A stretch of DNA of 64,000 nucleotides from Bacteroidales bacterium (GTDB lineage Bacteria; Bacteroidota; Bacteroidia; Bacteroidales; VadinHA17). This document shows, piece after piece, positions 1-8,865 of this stretch; within the stretch, counting starts at the first letter, position 1; each line of letters begins with the position of its first letter. The position numbers were made by a program, and so were the translations under genes. Under the pieces are notes generated by a model. It was not told the DNA's origin and did not search any database. It saw nothing but the letters and a program-made list of their open reading frames with translations. Where the stretch lies: assembly GCA_021371855.1 (NCBI GenBank), contig JAJFVL010000055.1:205926-269925 (forward strand), written 5' to 3'.

Positions 1-524
1 TCCGTATCAATATCTTTAATCTCCGAAAACATCAGAAGCGCCCTTTCCTTATCCCCTTTAATATAAAGTGAATATCCGAGCCTGAAGAAATATTCTGCCA
101 GTTTATCAGGCTGGAGTTCCTGCCTGTTAACAGATTCATAATATGTTACAGCTCTCCTGTAATTCTTGTTTTGAAAAAAATAGTCTCCCAATGCTAACCT
201 GGCTTCATTTATCCTTGGGCTTTCAGGGCAGGTTGAAATATATGTTATCATCCGGTATTCAGCATCATTATTGAAGAGCTTCAATGCCGCAATTGCACTG
301 AAATATTTAGCTTCGTCTATCAGGGTAATGTCGGAGTTGTCATTGTTCTTTACGAATGAATCAAAGAAGCGTATTGCAGCAGGATATTTCTCTTTATTGA
401 ACAACTCCATTCCTCTGTTAAATTCAGAATCCATCTCTTTAGCTGTAAACGCTACCTGTGATGAGACCTGAATCATGAAAATAAAAAGAAAACTGAATAT
501 TAAGATGAATTTATTTCTGTTCAT
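1..524 (-). CDS. TPR-repeat secreted protein (C-terminus outside window)
   Basis: The frame is open on the minus strand from an ATG at 522-524 to the window edge, giving 174 residues and no stop. It starts with a hydrophobic signal peptide (MNRNKFILIFSFLFIF), followed by helical repeats typical of tetratricopeptide proteins, such as FNRGMELFNKEKYPAAIRFF, an ALGDYFFQNKNYRRAVTYY segment and a YSLYIKGDKERALLMFSEI segment. Large TPR proteins of this kind are common periplasmic scaffolds in Bacteroidota. The partner and function cannot be told from the fragment. It is divergent from the ftsE gene, with a 231-bp AT-rich spacer. The family call is fairly safe and the role is unknown. Confidence 0.75.
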   Translation of the reverse strand, partial: MNRNKFILIFSFLFIFMIQVSSQVAFTAKEMDSEFNRGMELFNKEKYPAAIRFFDSFVKNNDNSDITLIDEAKYFSAIAALKLFNNDAEYRMITYISTCPESPRINEARLALGDYFFQNKNYRRAVTYYESVNRQELQPDKLAEYFFRLGYSLYIKGDKERALLMFSEIKDIDT

Positions 525-755
525 AACTTATTTTTTTAGGCTCCGGACAATCAGGTGTTATTTGTATCTGAAAAATCATGAGAACGCATAATATCCTAAT
601 TGTAAACCATATATAATACTATTTCGGTTTTTTAAAATTATCGGTAAAATTACAATTAATAAACGCCTCCTCTCGGTCTTTATTACTGATTTTATCAACA
701 TATAAATGTTAATTATCAATTCTTTCCTTATTTTGCACATTAAATATTCAGAGAT

Positions 756-1466
756 ATGGAGGAAAGTCTTCCACTTGATGTAATCATCCAGCTTACAGAC
801 TGTACAATATGGCAGCAGGATCATCTTGTGCTTTCGAATGTAAATCTTAGTGTCGGGAAGAGCGAATTTGTCTACCTTGTAGGCAGAGTAGGCAGTGGGA
901 AATCGAGCCTTATTAAAACTCTCAATGCTCAGATCCCTCTTAAAGAGGGCACTGGTCTTATTGCAGGTTATAACCTTTCGAAATTAAAAAAGAGGGAGAT
1001 CCCCTACCTGCGAAGAAAGATCGGAATCGTCTTCCAGGATTTTCAATTGCTTATAGACAGGTCGGTAAACGAGAATCTTGAATTTGTGTTAAGAGCAACA
1101 GGGTGGAAAAATAAAACAGACATTGATACCCGTATCGGGGAAGTCCTTGAAAAAGTCGGTCTCGGACTTAAAGGGTACAAGATGCCTCATCAGCTGTCAG
1201 GTGGCGAACAACAGCGTGTCGTTATTGGAAGAGCTATACTGAATGATCCTGATATTATTCTGGCTGATGAGCCCACCGGCAACCTTGACCCCGAGACATC
1301 AGAGGGGATCATCAAGCTCCTCACAGACATCAGTAAAGCAGGAAGATCCGTGATTATGGCTACCCATAATTATACACTTCTTAAAAAATTCTCTGCACGG
1401 ACAATTAAATGTGAAAACAGTAAACTTCTTGAAGTAAGAAATGATGAAGAAATAGAACTTATTTAG
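756..1466 (+). CDS. ftsE: cell-division ABC transporter ATP-binding protein FtsE
   Basis: This is a 236-residue single ABC ATPase domain. Walker A (GRVGSGKSS) lies at about residues 43-51, the Q-loop (FQDFQ) at 93-97, the signature LSGGEQQ at 147-153, Walker B (IILADEP) at 167-173 followed by TGNLD, and the H-loop His at 204. The length, the FQDFQLL segment and the DEPTGNLDP string are typical of FtsE, which pairs with the membrane protein FtsX to control peptidoglycan hydrolases at the septum. No ftsX lies next to it; the next gene downstream is on the opposite strand. LolD/MacB-type ATPases share these motifs, so a lipoprotein-export ATPase is the main alternative. Confidence 0.82.
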   Translation: MEESLPLDVIIQLTDCTIWQQDHLVLSNVNLSVGKSEFVYLVGRVGSGKSSLIKTLNAQIPLKEGTGLIAGYNLSKLKKREIPYLRRKIGIVFQDFQLLIDRSVNENLEFVLRATGWKNKTDIDTRIGEVLEKVGLGLKGYKMPHQLSGGEQQRVVIGRAILNDPDIILADEPTGNLDPETSEGIIKLLTDISKAGRSVIMATHNYTLLKKFSARTIKCENSKLLEVRNDEEIELI

Positions 1467-1519
1467 AAAGGGGCAAAGGCTAAAGGGAGCAACGGAACAA
1501 CTGAAGAAATGCCGGAAGA

Positions 1520-2425
1520 TTATTTCATCATTCTTATAGGCCAGAAAAGCCTGTTACGGTAAATTCTGTAAAAGGGTACATTTATACAGCCGAACGATTC
1601 CATAAATAAAGCTACTGAAGGTATTGAAGAACCATCAAAATCGAGTATGGTTTTTGTTGATGAATAATCCTTTATTAATTCATTAACAACATAGTAGCCT
1701 GTTCGTTTTGTTCGGCTTTCAGGAGTATTAACCACAAAAAGCAGAGTCTTTCTCCCTTGTATCTCAACTATGAAAATCCCAAATATCAATCTGTTATTGT
1801 CTGTCTTTACACCGAGGATTCTCCCTTTCCTGTTTTCCAGACAAAAGTTCATCAAATTGTTAAGACGCTGATAATCACGCGTCTTAATTCCCTTGATTTC
1901 TTTTCCCTTATTCCTGAGAAACAAACCGATTAATTCTTTGGGAGTAATTTCTGAAGTTAGTTCAGGTTTATTCTTAGCCGATGCTTCAATGTTCCTTTTG
2001 CAATGATAAGAAAAATTGTTCCATAAAGTTTCATACGATTTTGAAAGGTCAAGCTCGTAATTAGCTCTTCTGGTTACTTTATAGCTGTCATCGTTAATTT
2101 TCTGTCCCACACACAGGTCTATAAGCTTGTAAAAATCGGGAATATAATCGAGGAATTCATGGATTGCCTTCGATTGGGGTTTATCAGGGGAGAATGCTCC
2201 CAATTGCTGGAGAAAAATTGGTGTTGCAACATATTGTATTCCAAACCTGCTGAAGCCCGGAATGGGGAAAACCGAATCATAATCATCATCAACAAGAGCT
2301 TCCCAACCTGGGGCCACTATGTCGAGATACCACGAAAAGCCATATGGTTTTACAAAAGGTGAACTTTTTACGACATTATCCCACTGTTCCCTGTCAATTT
2401 CACTATTTTTAAGATAGATTATCAT
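1520..2425 (-). CDS. GNAT/FemAB-like acyltransferase
   Basis: This is a 301-residue protein. I chose the ATG at 2423-2425 (MIIYLKNSEIDREQW) because the frame extends upstream only to a TTG inside the preceding gene. The pattern is that of the FemAB/BioF2-like acetyltransferase fold: an N-terminal region with PYGFSWYLDIVAPGWEAL, a middle LSKSYETLWNNFSYHCKRNI typical of this group, and a C-terminal GNAT-like core ending in LDFDGSSIPSVALFMESFG. Such proteins transfer acyl or aminoacyl groups to cell-wall or lipid-linked glycans; the substrate is not evident. The start overlaps the 3' end of the upstream deacetylase gene by 17 bp, which suggests translational coupling and a shared envelope-modification role. 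Confidence 0.65.
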   Translation of the reverse strand: MIIYLKNSEIDREQWDNVVKSSPFVKPYGFSWYLDIVAPGWEALVDDDYDSVFPIPGFSRFGIQYVATPIFLQQLGAFSPDKPQSKAIHEFLDYIPDFYKLIDLCVGQKINDDSYKVTRRANYELDLSKSYETLWNNFSYHCKRNIEASAKNKPELTSEITPKELIGLFLRNKGKEIKGIKTRDYQRLNNLMNFCLENRKGRILGVKTDNNRLIFGIFIVEIQGRKTLLFVVNTPESRTKRTGYYVVNELIKDYSSTKTILDFDGSSIPSVALFMESFGCINVPFYRIYRNRLFWPIRMMK

Positions 2426-3728
2426 TGTTCTGGTTTTTGAGCATAAATTCAAAAACTTCCCGCCAATCATGCCATTCCTGATTATCAAGCAAAGAGGTAT
2501 TGTGCCATATACTTACAAATAGGCCGCCAACTTTCCTGGTTTCGTTTATCAGTTTTTGAATCACTTCTTTCGAAACAGCCGGATCCAGACTTTTATAATT
2601 GTAAAGAGTGCCATCCATCACCTGAAAAGGAATGATCTTCAGACTGGTTTGATGATCTTCAGACAGATCATAAAAAAAATACGGACGGGCAATCCCTGCC
2701 CTGAAACCAGGTTCGTCAGGATAACCCATCGAATAGTCCTCAAAAATCCCTGCGTTATGAATACTTCGGTACGATTTTGGCATGAATAACCTGACAAAAT
2801 GAAAACGGCTGGAAATTATCTCCTTTCCCAGAATTGTCTTCATGCGAACCGTCTCTGTATTAATCATAGAGGTGTTTTCTGCTGCAAAGAACGAAGGATG
2901 CAGACCTGTGTCGTATTTATTGGCTATGCCCCTTATCAGTTCTCTGTATTCATCATTTTTCCAGGAAGGATTCTTGTCATATTTTGAATAATTGCCAACC
3001 GGGAAAAAGAATCTTACATCAGAATTATTCTTTTGTACATTTTCAATAATATAATCGAAGACTTTGAACGGATCATTTTCTCTGCCGGTCAAAGTTCGGT
3101 ATCGGTCGCCGGTATGGTTTTTATTATTTTTTATATCATGGAACAAACCACCTATTGATCTTATCAGTCCTTTTCCCAGGTAAGCAAATGGCTGATCGAC
3201 ATCTATGGTTAAGAGAGCACTATACTTATTACGTTTAAATGCGAGAGTCTGGAATCTTTTAAGAAAAGCCTTTGCCATCTCTTTTGCCCACAGATCAACA
3301 ACAGGGATTCCAAGGAATCCGTTTTTAAATGCTAATGATGAAGAAGCCGGGAACCTTCCAAATTCATCAGGTTGGAATTCAAGATACTCTTCATACCGGC
3401 TGATAAGAAAAAACGATGCAGCGAAAATATCAAAAGGAAGATCAGAATCAGAGGAAGTCTGAAAAAATACCGGCAATCCCTTCCATTGATTAACAGTTAT
3501 TTCTCTTAGTTTGATTTCTGTTTCAAATAAGAGTGAATCAGGAGATATTTTAAACGAGTTCTTAATATTATCAGAAGAATAGTTAATAACAGGATGGTTT
3601 CCAAGTCTCCTTTTATCGTAAATTATTTCCCATGACAATCCCAGAATATCTTCAAGGATTATTCCCGCAACGTACTCCAGACGAGGCGAATTATCAGATG
3701 AAAATATTTTTACCAAAGGGGATTTCAT
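2409..3728 (-). CDS. polysaccharide deacetylase-family protein
   Basis: This is a 439-residue protein starting at the ATG at 3726-3728 (MKSPLVKIF); a TTG six codons upstream is less likely. It resembles the Bacteroidota polysaccharide deacetylase-like proteins with an N-terminal domain of unknown function (about residues 1-150, containing the conserved FFLISRYEEYL stretch) and a C-terminal NodB-like barrel. Candidate metal and catalytic residues are in LLTIDVDQPF (the Asp pair), the GLHPSFFAA segment, SSRFHFVRLFMP and VSIWHNTSL near the end. Family members act on N- or O-acetyl groups of envelope glycans. It is upstream of, and overlaps by 17 bp, the acyltransferase gene, so the two probably work on the same surface polymer. 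The exact substrate is unknown. Confidence 0.68.
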   Translation of the reverse strand: MKSPLVKIFSSDNSPRLEYVAGIILEDILGLSWEIIYDKRRLGNHPVINYSSDNIKNSFKISPDSLLFETEIKLREITVNQWKGLPVFFQTSSDSDLPFDIFAASFFLISRYEEYLEFQPDEFGRFPASSSLAFKNGFLGIPVVDLWAKEMAKAFLKRFQTLAFKRNKYSALLTIDVDQPFAYLGKGLIRSIGGLFHDIKNNKNHTGDRYRTLTGRENDPFKVFDYIIENVQKNNSDVRFFFPVGNYSKYDKNPSWKNDEYRELIRGIANKYDTGLHPSFFAAENTSMINTETVRMKTILGKEIISSRFHFVRLFMPKSYRSIHNAGIFEDYSMGYPDEPGFRAGIARPYFFYDLSEDHQTSLKIIPFQVMDGTLYNYKSLDPAVSKEVIQKLINETRKVGGLFVSIWHNTSLLDNQEWHDWREVFEFMLKNQNNDNLS

Positions 3729-3746
3729 AACAGCAAATTTACGCAA

Positions 3747-4065
3747 TTACGTATTAATTTTTGTAAATTAATCTATGGATTATTGATTTGTTTCCGGCCG
3801 TAAAATTTGTAGATATTGCAAAGGCAGCAGAGGCTGCAGAGGCCGCAGAGGTTATTGAAGCATAACAACTTTCGGGCATTACAAACTTTAATCACTTATT
3901 ACACAATTGTTTTAATTAAAATAATTTGATTACCTTTGTGCGCTAATTAACAAAAAGTGTTTTCTACGAAGCGTTATCAGGCATTTGCCCAGTCTGTATT
4001 TGAGTTCATTTCGACCGGGATTAATAAAATCAATCGCTCCCGGAACCACATCATAAAAAATAATA
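3747..4065. other. intergenic region between divergent genes
   Basis: This 319-bp gene-free stretch holds three tandem 9-bp units of form GGCNGCAGA at 3823-3849, a plausible Bacteroidota promoter for the helicase at 3907-3938, and a roughly 120-nt helicase leader. The leader contains a short inverted repeat, CCGGGA (4015-4020) with TCCCGG (4038-4043), just upstream of the start codon. No RNA gene or conserved small ORF is evident. Confidence 0.5.
3907..3938 (+). promoter_or_regulatory. putative promoter of DEAD-box helicase gene
   Basis: A -33-like TTGT (3907-3910) is followed after 20 bp by TACCTTTG (3931-3938), a full match to the Bacteroidota -7 consensus TAnnTTTG. Transcription would start near 3943 and give a leader of about 120 nt, which is long for this phylum and usual for cold-inducible helicase genes. 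Called by eye only. Confidence 0.5.
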
Positions 4066-5853
4066 ATGACAAATTTTGAAGAAATGGGATTTACTCCCGG
4101 TGTCCTGAAAGCAATTGAGGAACTTGGATTTGATCAACCTATGCCAGTACAGGAAAAAGTAATTCCTTTAATGCTCGGAGACGCGTGCGATATTATCGCC
4201 CTTGCCCAGACAGGAACCGGTAAAACAGCAGCCTTCGGTCTGCCGCTTGTCCAGGCGACAGATACAGAAATAAATGACACCCAGGCGCTCATACTCTGCC
4301 CAACGCGTGAACTATGTATGCAGATCACAAATGATCTGACCGACTATGCAAGGCATACAGGAAAACTAAAAATACTCGCTGTATATGGAGGAGCTAGTAT
4401 TGACAACCAGATAAGAGGTCTGAAGAAAGGTGTTCACATAATTGTTGCCACACCAGGCCGGCTTATTGATCTGATAGGAAGAAGAGCCGCCAGATTATCT
4501 GCTGTGACAACCGTAATACTTGACGAAGCTGATGAGATGCTTAATATGGGTTTCCTTGACAGTATAAATGAAATTCTGGAAGAAGTCCCCGATGGGAGAA
4601 GGACCCTGTTGTTTTCAGCAACCATGTCATCAGAAATTGCATCGATTGCCAGAAAATATATGGACAATCCTGTTGAAATTACTATTGGTACAAAAAATTC
4701 CTCGGCAGAAAATGTCAGCCATGGATATTACCTTGTTCATGCAAAAGATAAGTATAAGGTACTTAAACGTATTGCTGATTCTGAACCGGATATTTACGGA
4801 ATAGTATTCTGCCGTACCCGTAAAGAAACCCAGGAGGTTGCATCAAAATTGATCAACGATGGCTATAACGCCGATGCACTCCATGGCGATCTTTCACAGT
4901 CACAGCGTGATGCCGTAATGCAGAAATTCAGGATGAGGAACCTCCAATTACTGGTTGCAACAGACGTTGCTGCAAGGGGCCTTGATGTTGACGATCTGAC
5001 TCATATTATTAATTTCAGTCTGCCTGATGATACTGAAGTATACACTCACAGAAGCGGTCGTACCGGCAGAGCAGGAAAAACAGGAATATCAATTTCACTC
5101 GTCCACCTTAGGGAAAGGCATATTCTTCAGCAGATCGAAAGGAAACTCAAGAAACCTATCAGACTAATTCAGATTCCTACCGCGAGCGAGATCTGCGGAA
5201 AACAATTGTCAAACTGGGTAAACAAGCTTGAAAACGTTTCCACTGATCACCAGGAAATTGAAAAATTTCTGCCGTCTATTAAGGAAAAACTTGCAGGACT
5301 TGACAGGGATGAGTTTATTAAAAGAGTTATTTCGCTCGTATTTGACAAGTTCCTTGACGATTACCGTAATGGTGATGACCTGATAGAACCCGTTAATGAA
5401 AAAGAAGGCAGTTTCGGCCATTCAGGAAGAAGAGGGTCCCGTGAGCAATATGAAGGTAACTACACAAGACTCTTTATAAACCTTGGAAAGTCGGACGGAT
5501 TCTTTCCCGAACAGCTTATTGAACTTGTGAACTCAAATACCAGGGGTAAAAAAGTACCTATCGGAAAGATCGACTTATTAAAGACTTTTTCCTTTTTTGA
5601 AGTTGAAGCAAGTTATGCTGATGATCTGATTAAAGTTCTGAATGATAAAACATTCATGGATAGAAGAGTTGCCGTAGAGATTGCACAGGCAAAAACCGAT
5701 AAGCCGAAGGATGACTATTCTGGTAAAAGACATGCCAAATGGGCTGACAGAAGACCTGAAAGAAGAAGATCCGACAAACATGAAAGCTACAACAGAGATT
5801 TCAAAAAGGATAAAAAAAACAATAAGAAGGAAAAGAAAAAGTACAGCAGGTAA
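4066..5853 (+). CDS. deaD: DEAD-box RNA helicase with DbpA-type RNA-binding domain
   Basis: This is a 595-residue ATP-dependent RNA helicase. Core motifs appear in order: Q-motif region GFDQPMPVQ (21-29), motif I AQTGTGKT (47-54), Ia PTREL (79-83), Ib TPGR (129-132), II DEAD (153-156), III SAT (184-186), IV/V in LHGDLSQSQRD and ATDVAARGLDVDDL, and VI HRSGRTGRAG. A C-terminal RRM-like DbpA/CsdA domain (YTRLFINLGKSDGFFPEQL to VAVEIAQAK, about residues 467-550) is followed by a very basic lysine/arginine tail. This is the DeaD/CsdA layout, used in ribosome assembly and RNA unwinding at low temperature. It is transcribed alone and ends at the hairpin at 5928-5948. Confidence 0.9.
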   Translation: MTNFEEMGFTPGVLKAIEELGFDQPMPVQEKVIPLMLGDACDIIALAQTGTGKTAAFGLPLVQATDTEINDTQALILCPTRELCMQITNDLTDYARHTGKLKILAVYGGASIDNQIRGLKKGVHIIVATPGRLIDLIGRRAARLSAVTTVILDEADEMLNMGFLDSINEILEEVPDGRRTLLFSATMSSEIASIARKYMDNPVEITIGTKNSSAENVSHGYYLVHAKDKYKVLKRIADSEPDIYGIVFCRTRKETQEVASKLINDGYNADALHGDLSQSQRDAVMQKFRMRNLQLLVATDVAARGLDVDDLTHIINFSLPDDTEVYTHRSGRTGRAGKTGISISLVHLRERHILQQIERKLKKPIRLIQIPTASEICGKQLSNWVNKLENVSTDHQEIEKFLPSIKEKLAGLDRDEFIKRVISLVFDKFLDDYRNGDDLIEPVNEKEGSFGHSGRRGSREQYEGNYTRLFINLGKSDGFFPEQLIELVNSNTRGKKVPIGKIDLLKTFSFFEVEASYADDLIKVLNDKTFMDRRVAVEIAQAKTDKPKDDYSGKRHAKWADRRPERRRSDKHESYNRDFKKDKKNNKKEKKKYSR

Positions 5854-5927
5854 TAATCCCTCGTGCCTGCTTGTGAAAGGTTCATTTAGTTTCACAGAGG
5901 ACCGGATTGAAATATTTACAGTATATT

Positions 5928-5956
5928 AAGAGCCTTTCAAAGGCTCTTTTATTTTT
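5928..5956 (+). terminator. rho-independent terminator after helicase gene
   Basis: A perfect hairpin with arms AAGAGCCTTT and AAAGGCTCTT (5928-5948) is followed by TTATTTTTA. It lies between two convergent genes and serves the plus-strand helicase; T-richness on the minus side is weaker. Confidence 0.8.
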
Positions 5957-5981
5957 ATGTCAGAAAATATTCTGTGAATAA

Positions 5982-7817
5982 TTATCTCTTTAAATAATCA
6001 TTAAATAAAACCTGAAGATAGGCTTTCCCGTTTTTCTCAGCAAAATCAGGATCTTTACCCTCTTTAACCAGCGGTTTTTTAAGCTTCTGATCATATACAA
6101 CAGTTGAGCTATCGGTAATAAATCCAAAACCTTCATTATATGTATAAAATGCAAATGAATTTGTCTCATCTGATAAAAGATCCTTTGCAAATGGAAAACT
6201 TCCGCTGATCTCAATCTGGTTTAATAAAGTAACGGGGATATCGACCTGGCTGCCGAGTTTATCAATATTGATGCCTTTCCGGGATAATGCTCCGCCAATC
6301 CAGAGCATCGGTATCTTAAATATCTCCTGCGAATAATTAAGCATATCGGAAGTAATCCTGCAACCATGATCAGCTACCAGTATAACCAGAGTGTTTTTCC
6401 ACCAGTCCGTTCCTTTTGCCCAGTCGAGGTATGAGCCCAGTGCCCGGTCAGTATAATAAACGGAGTTCTTATATTTAGTCATATTATCATTCCCGGGGAA
6501 AACAGGATCCATCGGAACATCGAAAGGTTCATGACTCGATAATGTAAGAACCACATTAAAGAAAGGTTCTTTAACTGTTTTCATCGAGTCTTCCAATGCA
6601 TTAAAAAGTATATGATCATGAACTCCCCACTTGGAATTGAAATCCTCAGGATTAAAATTATTTTGGGTTATAATATTACGAAAGCCAGAGCCAATGACAT
6701 AAGAATTAAAATTGGCAAAATTGATCTCACCGCCATACCAGAAAGAACTGTTGTAACCATTTTCATTAAGGATCCTGACAAGACTTGGAAGAGACTGGCT
6801 CTTCCTGGGAGTTTTAATTATTGATTGTGCCGGTTGAGCAGGGTAACCACTCAGAATTGCAGGTATTGCTTTGTCAGTTCTTGTCCCGGATGCATAAAAT
6901 TCAGAAAAAAATATTCCCTCCTTTGTATATCTGTTAAAGCAAGGAGTTACCAATGAATCACCTCCAAGAGGACCAATAATATACCCGCTGAATCCTTCAA
7001 GCACAACAATCATAATATTTGGACGGGTGGAGTTCAATACCTTTTCAGAAGTACCTTTTTTTACATCCAGAGTCTCAACTAAAGAAGTTGCAGAATTAAG
7101 ATCAGAAAACTCATACGGATTCTTTAATGACTCTTGCGTAACAGCCGATCTTCCAAAATTCCAGATCACATTTACTGCCGCATGATTCAGAAACATTTTC
7201 TGGCTGAAATAGACTGCACCTGAATTTATGGGAGCGACTCCGAATCCTCCTCTGATTGGTATAATAAGTGATCCACAGAGAATCATGAAAAAAAAACTTT
7301 CCGGCACCCGGTAATGAGCCTTTTCAAGATGTCCGAATAAGCTATCTATAAGCTTATTGTAAATTAAAATAAAGAAAGCACATAATAGAATAATAATGCC
7401 AATGAGAAGGATTAACTTAAATGTACTTACAGATGCTACTGCTTCTCCCGGAGTTTTCAGGTACAGCAGGGGAGTTGAATCCATACGGAAACCCCAGTAA
7501 GAATAAAGACTGGCATCTGATACAACAATTATTGAAGAGAATACGATGAGAATATATGAATACCATCTCATGAAAATCCTGTGCCAGTTTCCGTTAATCC
7601 AAATACCCGGAATGATAAATAAAACCGGAATAAGTAAATAATACCCGGTGGCAGAAATATCAAGTTTTATACCATGGGAAAAGATGGCCATGAGTTCGCC
7701 AAAACTGTTTTGGAAAGCATTCTGGTGTTGCACAGAAATAAAGAACATTCTGGCAATAATAAAAAACACCAGCCAGAATAGTGCATAATAACAAAGTGCG
7801 ATAAGTCTTTTCTTCAT
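5982..7817 (-). CDS. LTA synthase-like membrane sulfatase-fold transferase
   Basis: This is a 611-residue protein with about five N-terminal membrane helices (roughly residues 7-26, 58-75, 86-103, 133-153, 173-190) and an extracytoplasmic alkaline phosphatase/sulfatase-fold domain from about residue 265. It has the metal-binding PNIMIVVLEGFSG, the nucleophile region ASGTRTDKA (candidate Thr312 or Thr314), and ILVADHGCR with Asp and His ligands. Members move phosphoglycerol or phosphoethanolamine groups onto glycans or lipids. Bacteroidota do not make lipoteichoic acid, so the acceptor is probably another envelope lipid or glycan. The gene starts 3 bp after the EamA transporter gene ends, so the two form an operon. 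Confidence 0.82.
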   Translation of the reverse strand: MKKRLIALCYYALFWLVFFIIARMFFISVQHQNAFQNSFGELMAIFSHGIKLDISATGYYLLIPVLFIIPGIWINGNWHRIFMRWYSYILIVFSSIIVVSDASLYSYWGFRMDSTPLLYLKTPGEAVASVSTFKLILLIGIIILLCAFFILIYNKLIDSLFGHLEKAHYRVPESFFFMILCGSLIIPIRGGFGVAPINSGAVYFSQKMFLNHAAVNVIWNFGRSAVTQESLKNPYEFSDLNSATSLVETLDVKKGTSEKVLNSTRPNIMIVVLEGFSGYIIGPLGGDSLVTPCFNRYTKEGIFFSEFYASGTRTDKAIPAILSGYPAQPAQSIIKTPRKSQSLPSLVRILNENGYNSSFWYGGEINFANFNSYVIGSGFRNIITQNNFNPEDFNSKWGVHDHILFNALEDSMKTVKEPFFNVVLTLSSHEPFDVPMDPVFPGNDNMTKYKNSVYYTDRALGSYLDWAKGTDWWKNTLVILVADHGCRITSDMLNYSQEIFKIPMLWIGGALSRKGINIDKLGSQVDIPVTLLNQIEISGSFPFAKDLLSDETNSFAFYTYNEGFGFITDSSTVVYDQKLKKPLVKEGKDPDFAEKNGKAYLQVLFNDYLKR

Positions 7818-7820
7818 ACC

Positions 7821-8738
7821 TTAAACTGATTTTCTAATCCGGAACCTTCCTTTTGTACTCCTGAAAAACAATAATAATGAAACAGTTATAATAATCATAC
7901 CTGTTACTGTAATCCATTCAGGTTTTTCACCTGGCACAAGCAGCCAGCTTAAAATAGCGCCTGCAACAGGAATAATGAATTTCCACAGGTTAAGCTCTGA
8001 GACTTTAACTCCAGGCCGCTGCAACAATTTATACCATAAAGAAAAAGCTGCTGCTGCCATAAAACTTAACCATAATAAAACCAACCAGTACTCCAAAGGG
8101 AAACTGGTGTGTTGTAAGCCCTCAACAGGTAATGAAAGAAGGTAAATTAAACCTCCTCCTGCAAAGAGTGAAGCTGAACTGAGAACAAGCGGATCAACTC
8201 CATTGCTCTTCATTGATATCAGTACATTATTGGTAGAACTGGCAACATTGGCAAGGAGTATAAGCAGTACACCTAAAAGCTCTATTGCAGTCCCCAATTT
8301 AAATGCCTGTCGACCAGCACTGATAAGGATTACGCCTGAGATACCCAGAATTATTGTAAAAATTTTTTGTTTTGTCAGTTTGTCATTTTTAATCATTATT
8401 GCCGCAATCAGTGCAGTAATAAGAGGTTGAGAGCCAACGATAACGGCACCAAGTGCACCCGGGACCATGTTCATGCCTTGATAAAACAAGGTGTAATTAA
8501 GAAATGTCTGAAGTACCGTAACCCATGCAACCAACCGCCAGTGCTCCCTGATCATCTTAACATAGACCGCTGGTTTCACAGTGAAAGGAAAGATCATCAG
8601 ACCCGAGATAAGAAACCTGGAACCTGCGAAATGGAATGGCGTATCATATTGTAACCCGATCTTTATCCCTGCATAAGCAGTTGACCATAACAGGCAAGCT
8701 ACAATTGCCAGTAAGATAGTGTTTCCCTTAATATTCAA
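7821..8738 (-). CDS. EamA/DMT-family transporter
   Basis: This is a 305-residue very hydrophobic protein with about ten membrane helices and two EamA repeats, as seen in LLWSTAYAGIKIGL near the start and WYKLLQRPGVKVSELNLWKFIIPVAGAILSW near the end. The basic C-terminus (FRIRKSV) is typical. Drug/metabolite transporters of this group export or import small metabolites or amino acids; the substrate cannot be predicted. The start appears to be TTG (8736-8738), since no ATG or GTG is available in frame nearby. It is the first gene of a two-gene operon with the LTA-synthase-like gene (3-bp gap). Confidence 0.8.
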   Translation of the reverse strand: MNIKGNTILLAIVACLLWSTAYAGIKIGLQYDTPFHFAGSRFLISGLMIFPFTVKPAVYVKMIREHWRLVAWVTVLQTFLNYTLFYQGMNMVPGALGAVIVGSQPLITALIAAIMIKNDKLTKQKIFTIILGISGVILISAGRQAFKLGTAIELLGVLLILLANVASSTNNVLISMKSNGVDPLVLSSASLFAGGGLIYLLSLPVEGLQHTSFPLEYWLVLLWLSFMAAAAFSLWYKLLQRPGVKVSELNLWKFIIPVAGAILSWLLVPGEKPEWITVTGMIIITVSLLLFFRSTKGRFRIRKSV

Positions 8739-8835
8739 CGAAAAAAATTTGAAGGCAAATATCAGAAAAAAATCATTCGGATTAACACTGCAAAATTTGA
8801 ATTCTGTTTTTATATAAATACGTTATAATAATTCA

Positions 8836-8843
8836 TAGTTTTG
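8836..8843 (+). promoter_or_regulatory. -7 promoter element before TPP enzyme gene
   Basis: TAGTTTTG fits TAnnTTTG. Transcription would begin near 8849, downstream of an in-frame TTG at 8845, which supports the ATG at 8866 as the true start. No clear -33 box was found. Confidence 0.4.
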
Positions 8844-8865
8844 TTTGCCATTCAACATTTTATTT

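Noticed and set aside
3823..3852. Short Ala/Glu repeat peptide (AAE x3) in the helicase upstream region
   Set aside because: It reads as a coding repeat only because the 9-bp DNA unit keeps frame; no start with spacing and no domain support.
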